Origin: Cyathus striatus
Taxonomy: Eukaryota > Basidiomycota > Agaricomycetes > Agaricales > Nidulariaceae
Reading direction: 5' to 3'
NCBI GenBank assembly: GCA_025738555.1
Contig: JAOVFP010000013.1
Location: forward strand, 1,922,001-1,986,000
Length of the DNA: 64,000 nt
This document shows positions 21,317 through 31,964 of the stretch, piece by piece (positions within the stretch are counted from its first letter, which is position 1; every line of letters starts with the position of its first letter). Both the position numbers and the translations under genes were made by a program. The notes under the pieces are model-generated. The model searched no databases, was not told the DNA's origin, and saw nothing but the letters and a program-made list of their open reading frames with translations.

Positions 21317-24300
21317 TTGTATGACGAAGTCAAAGTCAATTCAGTTGTACTTATTGTACACACTAATGGACTTGGTGGTGTTCTCATAGTGGCACTTGAG
21401 AAGTGGATAGAAGTAGCAGTGTTCTGAGGTTCTGAGATAGAGAAGAGGGGTACCAGCTATATTGGATGATAGCTAAACTAAGATCAAGCTGAGGAAGCTT
21501 GATCGGAATACATGAGCTATTTATACAATACTTCTATGGTCTGTGTGCTAAAGCAATGCTACCTCACATAGTAATAAAGAGGTCCATGCACTTGGTATGA
21601 CAAACCAGAGGTGCTGTCATTGAGGTTCATGTGAGAGGAAAAGTATAAGTAAGGAAAGTCTATGCCTGTAGTATTACAAACCAGGGGGGTGGGGATCAGT
21701 GATGGGTAAGTAAAAGTACTATAAATAGGAAAGGATGAGTAAGACAATATATAAATAGAAATGGATGAGTAAGTGGCATAAGTATAAATAGAATGGGTCA
21801 CATGAAAAGAAAGGGGTCTAGCAGGGTAAGATGGAAAAGTTGTAACAACATATGTAAAGAGCATGGCTGAACTGTGCAACTGTGCATGCAGTGTGGTGGA
21901 GATAACTCAAAGACATGTGGTGAGCATCACACCTGACTAGAACAATTAACTACAATAATGAGAACTTAGCTTTTAGTTTGAGGTTTGACACTTCCTGATG
22001 ACTATGCAACTCAGAGACTCAATGTGTGTGTGCAGAGTGTAGCCAGTAAAGGGAGGTAAAATTTCCCTCAAGTCGCAACTCAAGGTATATACATGAGCCA
22101 TAAATGAGATGGGATAGTGCATGCATGCTCTCATGTTGCCAGTGCCCAGAAAAGCACAACATATGTGAAGGAATATGAAATAAAGAGTACTGTAGCAGGG
22201 GTAAACAACTAAATAAAAGTCCATGAAAGAATAATGATCATATCATATGAAAGAGACTGTGTTTGAATGATAAAGGACCCACTATTCCAAATACCCTTCA
22301 AGCTCCTGGACAATGATGGCTACTTGCTCTTTGTGCAACTGCAGATTCCAATGCAGGAGCAGAATGTAAATGTTACTCTCCCCAAAGTAACGAGGCAGTT
22401 GGTCAGGCTGCAGCTCAACAGCATAGGAATGACAGTGGGGTGCTCAGTCATTGGCCATTGGCCATTGAGGAATTGAGATTGGGAGGTTGAAGGAGAAGCC
22501 TAGACATAGTGTATCATAGAGAAAATGGGGGTGATGATAATGAATTGCAAAAAGAAAGGAATGATCAAGTAGAAAATTGAAATAAAAACAAACAGATAAT
22601 AATAGTCCCAATGCCTCAACCCAGGTCCCTGCTCCTCCCATGTTATGATTTGTTAGATCAAAGTCTGTAAAATTGTACAAGTCAAAAGTCACATGACTTA
22701 ACTGATCTGAAGAACAAGTTAAATCAGTATCGAAGTAGTCTCATTACAAGACAAGAGACTTAAGTTGAAAACTCAAGTATCAAAGTCAAGTAAGAATCAA
22801 GTAGTATTCTTTAAGCTGAAGCTTGAGCTCTACAGCCCAAGTTCCTACTGTTTAAATATAAACTAGTTCATACTAATAATAGATAAGTATGAGTCAAAAG
22901 AAAGTATGTAAAAGCTGCACATTGGTAAGGCATAGTAAAGAAGTGTGAAAATAAACTAAGTATAGTACAATGACTCAATAGGAGTCATAACAAGTCAGAA
23001 GTATGAGAGAAGTGAGTATAAATAAGTAATGACTTATGTGTAGTCATTATGAGTCAAAAGTATAAATAAAGCTGTGTAAAAGTAAAGATGTTTGGCATCA
23101 ATGGTTGTGCCAAACATGTCAAAGTAAACTAATTGTAAACAAAAGAAAATAAAGAAAAGTTGTAACATCCCACCAATCGACAAGTTGTACACTGATGGTA
23201 AACACCTGGTCATCATATCTTGGGGTGTGGAACACCAGCCTTGAGGGCAAAAAGAGAGGCTTGCAGCATAAGGAGGGGTCTTGAGTGGGTATGCAACCCT
23301 AAACCCTAGTGCCCAGAGCTGTCCGGTGAGCACACTGAGCCAAGAAGGTCTGAATGTCATTTTGCACAGTCTTGAGGGTGAAGGTTTGAGGCCTGGATAC
23401 AGAAAGAAATAGAAGCAGTGAGTAAAATGGAAAGCAGTAAGCAAGCAGAACACATTGTAGCATAGGTGAGATGCGACAGCACATACATGCATCATGTGTT
23501 GTTTGGCATTGGCTTCCCAATATTTGGTGAAGCTGCACTGCACCTCTAAGTCCACACAACATAATGAAAGCACAGAAAAACCAAATGTACTGCTCACACA
23601 GCATGTCTTAGAGAAAAAGTAAAAAGATAGAATTGAATAGATGGAAGTTTAGAGTAGTTAAAAATAAGTATTTAAGAAAGAAAGATAAAAGAAATGAAGT
23701 TGAATTATAATTATCATACTGAGTTATACCAGTGTACCAACTACTCCCTCTACAGCAGTCTTAATGATGAAGGCACAGTGATATGCATGGTGTCCGCATT
23801 ATAGGTCATGTGACAGTTAGATAAGATAATGGAAAAGAGATTCTAACAGGATCCATTCAAGGAGGAGAATGGAGGGAGATGAAAGATATTCTGTTCAACA
23901 TATAATACTACAAGATCAGCAGAAAATGATGGTGAGAGCTGTGTTTACTATCTCTCTTACTCTTCAAACTTACCTGAACTTTAGGCTGGAAGTGCATAAC
24001 TATTAAATCCACATGGTTTAACAACTCACTTGTTAACAATGTCTCATATTATTTTGACTTGTGTGCAGTGTAATTCATTCCCCATACCCTGCTACATGCT
24101 ACTGTAGAGTCCCAGACAGTAGAAGTATTAAGATTAAGAAACCAATTTGGATCTCATTGCCTAAGCAATGAAGCTTAGAAGCCCAACTCTCCAAAAACTG
24201 TAGGTCTAGGTATGTATCATTATTCTGTTCAAAGTCAGAGATTGACTGTTTCCATTTCTTATTCATTTGCACTTTGACTTGCAACCATCATATTCTACAC

Positions 24301-25264
24301 TATAGGTTGTTGGCAGTAACAATTAGATTAACTCAAAGCTCAACAACCATCCTCTCCCTCTCCTTTATCTCCTGTGACTAAGCATTCTGCATGGGGTCAA
24401 CCTATCTCCACAACACACCTTGCCTCCCCTACATGTGTATCCTTTGAAGGCTCTACATCTTACCCAGCCTCACTAGATCTCACAGATTCTTCAGGACTTC
24501 TACTATGCCTGAACATAACAATGTTGGTGCACTGGTTCAGAGCTCAAATAATACTGTTGGAACTGGATTTCTCCTTCCAGGAGAAAGTGAACAAGATGTT
24601 TTTGATTCAGAGTCATTTATAGCTCCCTGAGAATTGTCTTACACACATGACCAAATAACATCACAGAATGATAATCACAGTTCAAGTGAGAATGGTGCTC
24701 AGGATGCAGTGATTGATAATTTATGGGCAGATTGGGAGGAGGAAAAAAAGGCTCAAGTGAACTTGTGACCTGCACAAGATCATAAATGCAATCCAAAGAT
24801 CTGTTTGGATATGGAGTCAATTCTGAGGTACAGAAAGGCAGTAGACAGTGGGAAGAAGATAAATAAGAGAAGTAAAAAGGCTTGGAGGGGGGAAGGTGGA
24901 GAAGAGTGGTTGTTTGAGCTCGATGCTTCTATGAATGTGGATTTCTGTTTCTTGATTATTATGAACTTTAGACACTTCAGTGTGCTTTTTACATATAGGT
25001 GTTCCCCTCACCACATACACATACCATTATGTCTAGAGGATTTTATTCTTACATTTTACAATAGTCAGCCTAAGCTACAACACAACTTAAAGTTATGTTG
25101 CGACAAATGTCCGCGAAGAGTTGTATTTACTCATCATTGTGATTGTTGAATACGATGTGAGAACAGGGACAACTATCACCGGAGCCTTGGATACATGTCA
25201 CAAATTTTCGTTTCCGAAACAAAACGACAAAATATAATTGATGTGCTTCATATATCACTCAATA
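21317..25264. other. Gene-poor, CpG-depleted decayed repeat DNA
   Basis: I find no supported gene. Several 60-190 codon open stretches exist (for example minus strand 23597-23034) but have no domain and are AT-rich. In 22001-24800 I count only about eight CG dinucleotides, so I treat it as an old transposon graveyard. CpG frequency rises sharply at about 25,090, the right edge of the block. Confidence 0.5.
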
Positions 25265-25740
25265 ACAGCGAGCTCTCAGAGTTGAACATTCTCCACACGT
25301 GCGCTAAACTCTTAAGCCAGCCTGCCATGAATACTCTTCATCATCGATATTAATTATTGATTACCATATGAAGATAGGAAGTATTGGTCTGTGGAATACA
25401 GTGTCGACTACTTACTTGTTTGCAGGCTATTGGTTTTCCCCGGATACCTTTCCAAAAATGATCTGCTCTGTACTTTTTTTATCGTGACCTGCTCAGAGTA
25501 GAACATGCAAGAGACTCTTAAGCTATCCCGCCACACATACTCCTCATAAATCATTACAGATTATCAATTAATACTTAAGGTGGATGGTACAAGTATGTAT
25601 TTGGTACAATTCCGAAATAAAAGAATCAAACTTAGCTACTGGAACAGCTTGGAAGTGAGACGAACGGCTCAGAGTCGAACTCCCTATATGCACACCACAG
25701 CCGCACAAGTACTAGACTCTTAAGCCAGCCCACCACATCC
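25265..25740 (-). repeat. Three diverged tRNA-like repeats
   Basis: On the minus strand, segments near 25330-25265, 25545-25490 and 25735-25661 share GGCTTAAGAGTCT (A-box-like; one copy has AGCTTAAGAGTCT and one GGCTTAAGAGTTT) and a B-box-like GTTCGACTCTGAG or its variants GTTCAACTCTGAG and GTTCTACTCTGAG. Spacing between copies is about 219 and 175 bases. None forms a complete cloverleaf, so they are tRNA-derived relics. They differ from the cluster at 11274. Confidence 0.55.
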
Positions 25741-28265
25741 ACGTAACTGATTTTCCATACTTGACGTGGATAGGAACGCAGAAGCTGATTCCGAATTCGG
25801 CACGAGGAAAGTGCATGTTTGATTATCGTATTCAATCTCAAAATTTAAGAAGCGGAGAGATTGGTTTCAAGGTTCCGGGTGAAGTGAAGACGGTGGTATA
25901 TCGTACGACATACGATACGAATGTACGTTGCACGGAGTTTGAAATAGGGTAGTAGTACACTTCGCTAGCAATAACCCATTTTTAACATATTCAATTCGAA
26001 TATCATACATACCACTCACTTACTACATCTCGATAACACATCGTATCGGGAACAGAATCATCAATAGACAATTAACCACCCCTCTTCTCCTTCCGAGTCC
26101 TTCGCGGCGATTCCGATACAGCGATATCAGATAAAAGATAGTAGATAGTAGATACACGCACGCAGATCGATCCCCCAGAAATAATCACCCCCCAACTCAC
26201 TCACCTTCTATCATACGATCGCGAGCGAAATGAAGTGCACGCTCATCTCGCACTCACTATTAGTGTATCACACGACTTTTGAGCTGTAAAAGAAAGATGT
26301 GTCTGGTGCAGAACGCGGATCGCCACTTATGGACATGGATATGTCTTCAATCTTGCGAGTCGTGAAATCGAAGGTGTGCGAATCCGAATCGAAACAGAAC
26401 GTGGCCGTGGAACATGGATGTGAATCAGTTCGGTAGAAATAGAATGGGGAAAAGGCGATCCCGATCCGCGGTTCGAATACCGGTATGTATGTAGATCGTA
26501 TACATAATCCGTGTTGCTCTTTGTAAGTCGCGGGCTTACGCGGATGTTCTTGGTATTTTTAGATTCACTGTGAGGGGGGATAGGAGGGGTGCCAGTTGGT
26601 GATTTGAATGTAAGAGCGGGGGTGGATTGGTGGACTAGAGGTGATTTTATGCCGGTGTACCGGACGGTGTAAAGCTATAAACGAAAACAGTTAACCAAAG
26701 TAAGTTGAGAAGAGAAATAGGAGGATTAGATGTATGGGTTAAATATACGTGATTGTTATGAATGATATCACGGGGGTGGATTGTGTCCGTTCAACCGCTT
26801 GATGTAGTAAGCCGGCGTAATGAAGTGATGATGCAGTGGAGTAGTAAGTCGGAGGAGTAAGAGATGAATAATGTAAAGTACCGGCGGTGAACTGGGTCGT
26901 TCAGCTTTATGTGGGATGGCTGCAACAAAAAGTGCTGTGAATCACTGGTAAGTAAATGAAGCCGACTCGAGAATGCAGGACTGGTAGTGTAAGCCGGTAA
27001 ACCAATAATGAATCATCGAGAACGCAGGGAGTAAAGCGGTAACTCAAACGAGGAAATAGGAGGGATAAGTGATACTTGATCGTTATGAAGTGATATCGCG
27101 TGTCTGCCATCCGGTCCGCTTGATGTAGGGTTCAACTGTACGTCGAGGGTGCTGTAGCCTGTAGGCCGGTAAAGTCTGAATGCAGGAAGTAAGAAGGTGA
27201 CTCGGTAAGAAGAAAGGAAATAGGAGGGTAGATGAATAATTATCAAGCCTACGCGGAGGTGTATTATGTCCGTTCCGCTTGATGTGGGGTGTAGAGGTTG
27301 TTATAAGCCGGTGTAGTGTCGCAAGAAAGGAAAGTGGGAACTTGGGAAAAGGAAATAGGAGGGTGATTTAAAGTGTCTCATTCCGCTCGAAAATAAGGGT
27401 GAATCAGTGAATCAATAAGAAAAAAGGACGTACTATGAAATCGAGAAGCCAGTGATGTTTGTTTCTTGTCCTCCTGAAGAACAAGCGGTAGGTACAGTAT
27501 TCCTTTAGAAGGCCGCACGCAAGTCCGACGTAGGTCCTCGTAGGTCCCATCATGCCTTCCGGGTATATCCCCGGAGCGCAGTACTGAGTATTCAATTTCA
27601 AATGAACATTGAGGAAGTGACCATCGTTACATTCGATCCCGTCGTTGGTTCGATGGTGCGTTGTCAACCTGAACTGTGTAAATTTTTGAACTCGGAGTTT
27701 TATTTATTTGCTACCTAGGACGTCGGGTCGGGGTGCGGGTGGCTTTTCTTCAATGTATCGACGCCGATGTTTAGACCGGTTTAGTTGAACTGGTCTGTGC
27801 TATCGGTGGCGGAACTGTGGTATTTGTGGGTACCATAGGTTCGATTTTGACGTATAGGAGTGCTTACTGTAAGGAGATTCGAATGCGCCGCAGTTCAGTA
27901 AAAGAATCATGTGATTATGTATTCCGTAGGAATATACAATACAAATTTTTAGATCGTTGGGCAGCGGAATACGCGCAGTGGTTTCTATTTGTCAAATTTA
28001 TTTATAGCGTAGAAGTGGTCATTATGGGTTCCTTAATTGTGTAACTTCGAGGAAGTTGGGAGTTAAATGGTGGTGATGTAGGGACCTATTAGGGGTGGAG
28101 TGGGTTCTAGTGGTGTATTGATAAGTGCTGTGGAAGGGGGATGGATGGGGATAGTGCGGAATGCGAGTTGGTTCATCAAGGATTGACAGTTAAGGGTGGT
28201 GGTCGGTCGAGGCTTGATAGATAAGAGGGAGGAAGGCAGTACGAGCCACGTCAAAGAGAAGCTAA
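25741..28265. other. Gene-poor CpG-normal region with degenerate tandem repeats
   Basis: No gene is supported. It contains the 15-base string GAATTCGGCACGAGG (25793-25807), and short C-runs and pyrimidine tracts near 26170. The repeat region at 26700-27370 is listed separately. Frames at 27667-27404 (minus) and 27817-28044 (plus) look random. Confidence 0.5.
26700..27370. repeat. Degenerate tandem repeat (several hundred base units)
   Basis: The block GGAAATAGGAGG recurs (with small changes) near 26715, 27052, 27218 and 27351, and CCGCTTGATGTA near 26796, 27117 and 27276, always in the same order with AAGCCGGTAA-like and GCAGGAAGTAA-like blocks between. Unit length varies from about 130 to 335 bases, so internal deletions have occurred. 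Confidence 0.7.
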
Positions 28266-28929
28266 GGCCCCGTTCGGGTGCACTGGCTATTTCGCTAACG
28301 GGGGGGGTTAGGTTAGTGATGGTAACCGGTCGTCGGGTGGAGTGAATTCTCACGGCTTAGCACCGGTAGTCACACCTTGTCACAAGCTTACCTTATTGAT
28401 TGAAGCGACTGCAATCAACTGGCAATCAATTTTACAAGTTCAGTTTGATGGCCCATCGGCAACAATGGGCGGTTATCTCTAACTTACTTCAAAGATATGT
28501 CACGTGTACAAATAGTAAAACTGAAATATATTCGCAAGTAATGCAAAAACAATCGACTTTACATGAAAATTCTATAGTGTAATACCTATTAATTGTCATG
28601 CCAAGTTTGTTTTACGATTTTAGCAACTGAAATATAAGAAATGTTCGATTAAATTTTAGGCGCCAGTCTGTGATAATGGCACGTGCAACTTAGAAAGTTC
28701 AGTAAAGGATCAGAGTGGCTAAGTGTGGCCCGTGCGAATATGTGGTGGGGCTGTCACATCAAATCACGCTAGACCCCCCCCGTTAAGCATCCCGAGAATG
28801 CCGACCCGAACGGTTAGGTTGAAATTTAGGAACCTAACCCCCCCCAGTTACGAGGCCGGGATAATTCCATCATATTTGGCGGGTAACCCCCCCCGTTAGC
28901 GAAAATAGCCAGTGCACCCGAACGGGGCC
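28266..28929. mobile_element. MITE with ~41-base inverted repeats, PIF/Harbinger-like
   Basis: The left end GGCCCCGTTCGGGTGCACTG and the following ~21 bases reappear inverted at 28889-28929, with a single T-run length difference. The element is 664 bases and is flanked by TAA on both sides (28263-28265 and 28930-28932). A three-base TWA duplication and a terminal GGCCCCGTT suit Tourist-like MITEs of the PIF/Harbinger group. A second, internal partial copy of the terminal sequence occurs near 28774-28813. No transposase frame is present, so it must be mobilised in trans if at all. Confidence 0.85.
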
Positions 28930-29524
28930 TAAATTGGTATGTCGGATTCGGAACAGATGGTGCCAGATGACGAGGGAGGTATTATATCAGATCCATGGTA
29001 TCATATCATTATCATCTGTTGTGCAGTTGCTGCGGGCCAGCCAGAGGAATGGTAGAGGGCACAGGGCAAGTCGAGAATCGTCGTACGTGGTACGACATAT
29101 GTAAAGTCAAGTGAGTTACCAGAACATTCGAGCAACAAGCCATGCCGAGCGTCTGACAGTCCACGCAACCCGACGGCAAGACCGACTGCGAACTGACCAT
29201 ATTAGGGATTGATCCTTGATTAGTCATCATGGTCGGAGTCGAGCTGATCTGATTTGTTGAAGGGCAATTGAGCATTAGCAACCAACCCGACGAACCCTAG
29301 TTTTACTCTGCCCTCTTTTCTTTTCGTCTCTTCTTTCCTTTCATCGCTCTTCTTTCTTCTCCCCACACCTTGGCTTGTTCACAATCATCCTATCTGCAAT
29401 CACACCGGGATTGAGACTCTAGACTGAGACAAGAGGGTCACGCCACTCCACACAACAACGCCACAGCTGGCCCCTTCTTTCTTTCTTTCCTTTCAACCAC
29501 CACTACCACCAGCAACAAGCAGTC
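28930..29524. promoter_or_regulatory. Upstream region of the bZIP gene
   Basis: It contains long CT-rich tracts (29300-29360 and 29470-29500), the usual pyrimidine-rich leader of basidiomycete promoters, ending 4 bases before the ATG region. No other feature. Confidence 0.5.
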
Positions 29525-31964
29525 ATGCTCGTCGACAACGCCCTTCCCCACTCCTTCGCCGATCTCAGTGATATCTTTCACTCAGACCTCTTCTCTCCTT
29601 CCCTCTCCTCCTCCATCCCACAATCCACCCCCTCAACCAACAACAATAGCAACAGCACCCACAACAACACCACATCCTCAACATCCGCCTCGCCTCCCTC
29701 CTCCTCCTCCCGCGCCTCCTCCCCAAGCTCACCCTACACAGGCCTCCTAACGCCTCCACAAGGCCCCCTTCCTACCACCTTTCCCGAAATCCAAGATGGC
29801 TCCCAAGATGCCTTTATGAGCATCTTCACCGACGAAGATCTGCAAGCAGCCAAACCCTCCACCCCTTCCACGTCCACATCCACCTCGTCGAACCCATACG
29901 ACTTCATGGGCATGAACATGGGGTTCACCGACATGCCCGGTATGGGTATCAACATGGGGATTAACGGAATGAGCTTGATGCCCCTGGAGGGCTATGGGAT
30001 GGACCCGATGATGATGATGGGCGATATCTCGCTTTCCAGTATAGATATGATGATGCCTATGATGCTCACTCAGCCTGAGCCGGTGATGGGCATCGACCCC
30101 CAGCTCGTCGGGTCTCCTACCGACTCTTCTTCCTCTGAGGCGAAGGAGAACGAGCAAGAGGGAGAGAAAGAGGACCAGGAGGAAAAGCTGACGCTTACCA
30201 TTGCCCCTGCTAAAGTTGGTGGGCACGGCAAGAACAGGCGGGGAACAGTGCAGAGTGGAGGCGTAGTGAAGAAGGCTGCACAGCCTCCTCTTATCACTAA
30301 AGAACTCTCTCCCCCTCCTCCCCCTCCCCCGCTGCCGTCATCTCGAAACCTCCCGTTTCTACCACTCCCACCTCGCCTACAGCAGCGAAAGCCAAGCCTG
30401 CACAGAAGCCGAAGAAAGCTGCTGCGCCCGCCAGTGTACCCGCCACACCTGGCCCAGACGATGACGACGACGACGATCACGAGTTGCCGCAGGATTGGCG
30501 ACCACCTCCCGAAGTCTTTGCAAAAATGACAAGCAAGGAGAAAAGGCAACTCCGAAACAAGATCAGCGCGCGTAATTTCCGAGTTCGACGAAAAGGTTAT
30601 TATTCCGTTCTTACAATCTATCTACTCCTACTAACATAACACTAAAAGAGTATATATCGACACTTGAAGGCGATATCGCAGAGCGCGATCGGGTTCTCGA
30701 TGCGATCCGCACTGAGCTTGGGTCTACGAAAGACGAAAACCGCGCCTTGAGGCAGGAGATTGAAGCGCTCAAGCGGACTTTATTGGATGGTCGTGGAGCT
30801 GGAATAAATCTTCCCCCTCCAGCGCCTCTCCCCGATACATCCGCCGCCGCCTCTCTCGCCGCTGCCCCCTCCACCACCACCAATACAACTACACAAAACA
30901 TCATCGCACCAAATACACAAAAGGATCTCCCGACTTCTCCCCGACTACGCGGGACAGGAAGCGCCTTCTGGGGCGGAGCGATGGGTGGAATTGGTATCAC
31001 GCCCGTTCACGCTACGTTCGTGCCTGAAGTTGCACTTGGGAGGAAGGAGAATATTAATCCTGCCATGAACGCCAACGCGAATGGTAATACGAATGGGAAT
31101 GGGAAGAATGAGAATGTGTCGGTTACGGCTGCTGTTGGGAAATTGGGTGGATTTGATGGGTTCGCTGATTTGAACCCGTTCACTATGAAGACGCTTGATG
31201 CGTACCGGATGCATTTGTGGGGGAAGATGGCACAGCAGCAACAACAGCATTCTGCTCATCAACATCATCAACAGCAACATCAGCAGCATCAGCAGAATGC
31301 TTATCATCATCCTACAGGGCTCGCGAGCTCGCTCAAGCCTATGTACTTCTCCTCTTCCCCCGCCTCGTCGTCTTCGTCGTCTTCGAGTACGGGGAAGATT
31401 CCACCGGTTGGATATGGGAGTACATTATCGGCTTTGTTGTCGGGCAAACAGGCGTACCCGAGTCCGCCTACGAGTCCGAAGATGGGTGGAAAGGTTCCTT
31501 CGTCGTTCAACAACAACAAGGAAAAAGAGAGGGAGCGGGAACAGCAGCAGCAGGCTGCGATCATCGCTGCCATGGCCTCGCAGACGCTTCTCAAGAAGCT
31601 CGGGAGCGCATTCTGGGATGCGTTCTCTGGATCTTCTTCCTCACCGTTATCTGCTCCGTCGTCCTCGTCGTTGTCGCAGAAGAATTGGGACGCGGAGAAG
31701 GTTAGGAAGGTGCTTGAAGGTAAAGCTGTTGTGCGCGTTGTGGATGTTGAGCCGGTTCCTTCGTTGCCTTTGCCGCCTCCGCCTGTGCAAGTGCCTAGTA
31801 CGATGCGGGCTGGTGGGGCCAGTGTTGGGAGGAGGGAGGGTGAGAAGGAGAAGAAGTGTGGGAGTAGTCTTGTTTGTGATATTTTGGAGGAGAGTATGAG
31901 GAGTTTGACTTTGGGGAAGAAGATGTGGTACGTTGTTTTTTTTGTTCTTATGTTTTTGGTTTGA
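29525..31964 (+). CDS. bZIP transcription factor
   Basis: Exon 1 (29525-30595) encodes a Ser/Thr-rich N-terminus, a Met/Gly-rich patch, an acidic stretch, an Asp run, and a bZIP basic region with KRQLRNKISARNFRVRRK. A 53-base intron (30596-30648, branch CTAAC at 30631) splits basic region and zipper. Exon 2 continues EYISTLEGDIAERDRVLDA, then heptad leucines. Conserved-looking downstream blocks are LNPFTMKTLDAYRMHLWG and TLLKKLGSAFWDAF, with a Gln/His repeat near residue 520. Exon 1 as written is out of frame with the basic region: a one-base shift is needed in the C-rich tract around 30311-30333, and I find no intron that supplies it. The 3' end is uncertain: a donor-like GTACGT near 31927 would end the protein after GKKM. 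It is a nuclear DNA-binding regulator; the target genes are unknown. Confidence 0.85.

Noticed and set aside
23034..23597. 187-codon minus-strand frame rich in Cys, Phe and Leu
   Set aside because: AT-rich, CpG-depleted region. Hydrophobicity follows from T-rich composition; no domain or intron pattern.
30241..30302. Possible 40-base intron to explain the bZIP frameshift (GTAGTG to AAAG)
   Set aside because: Its length and phase do not restore the frame that leads to the basic region.
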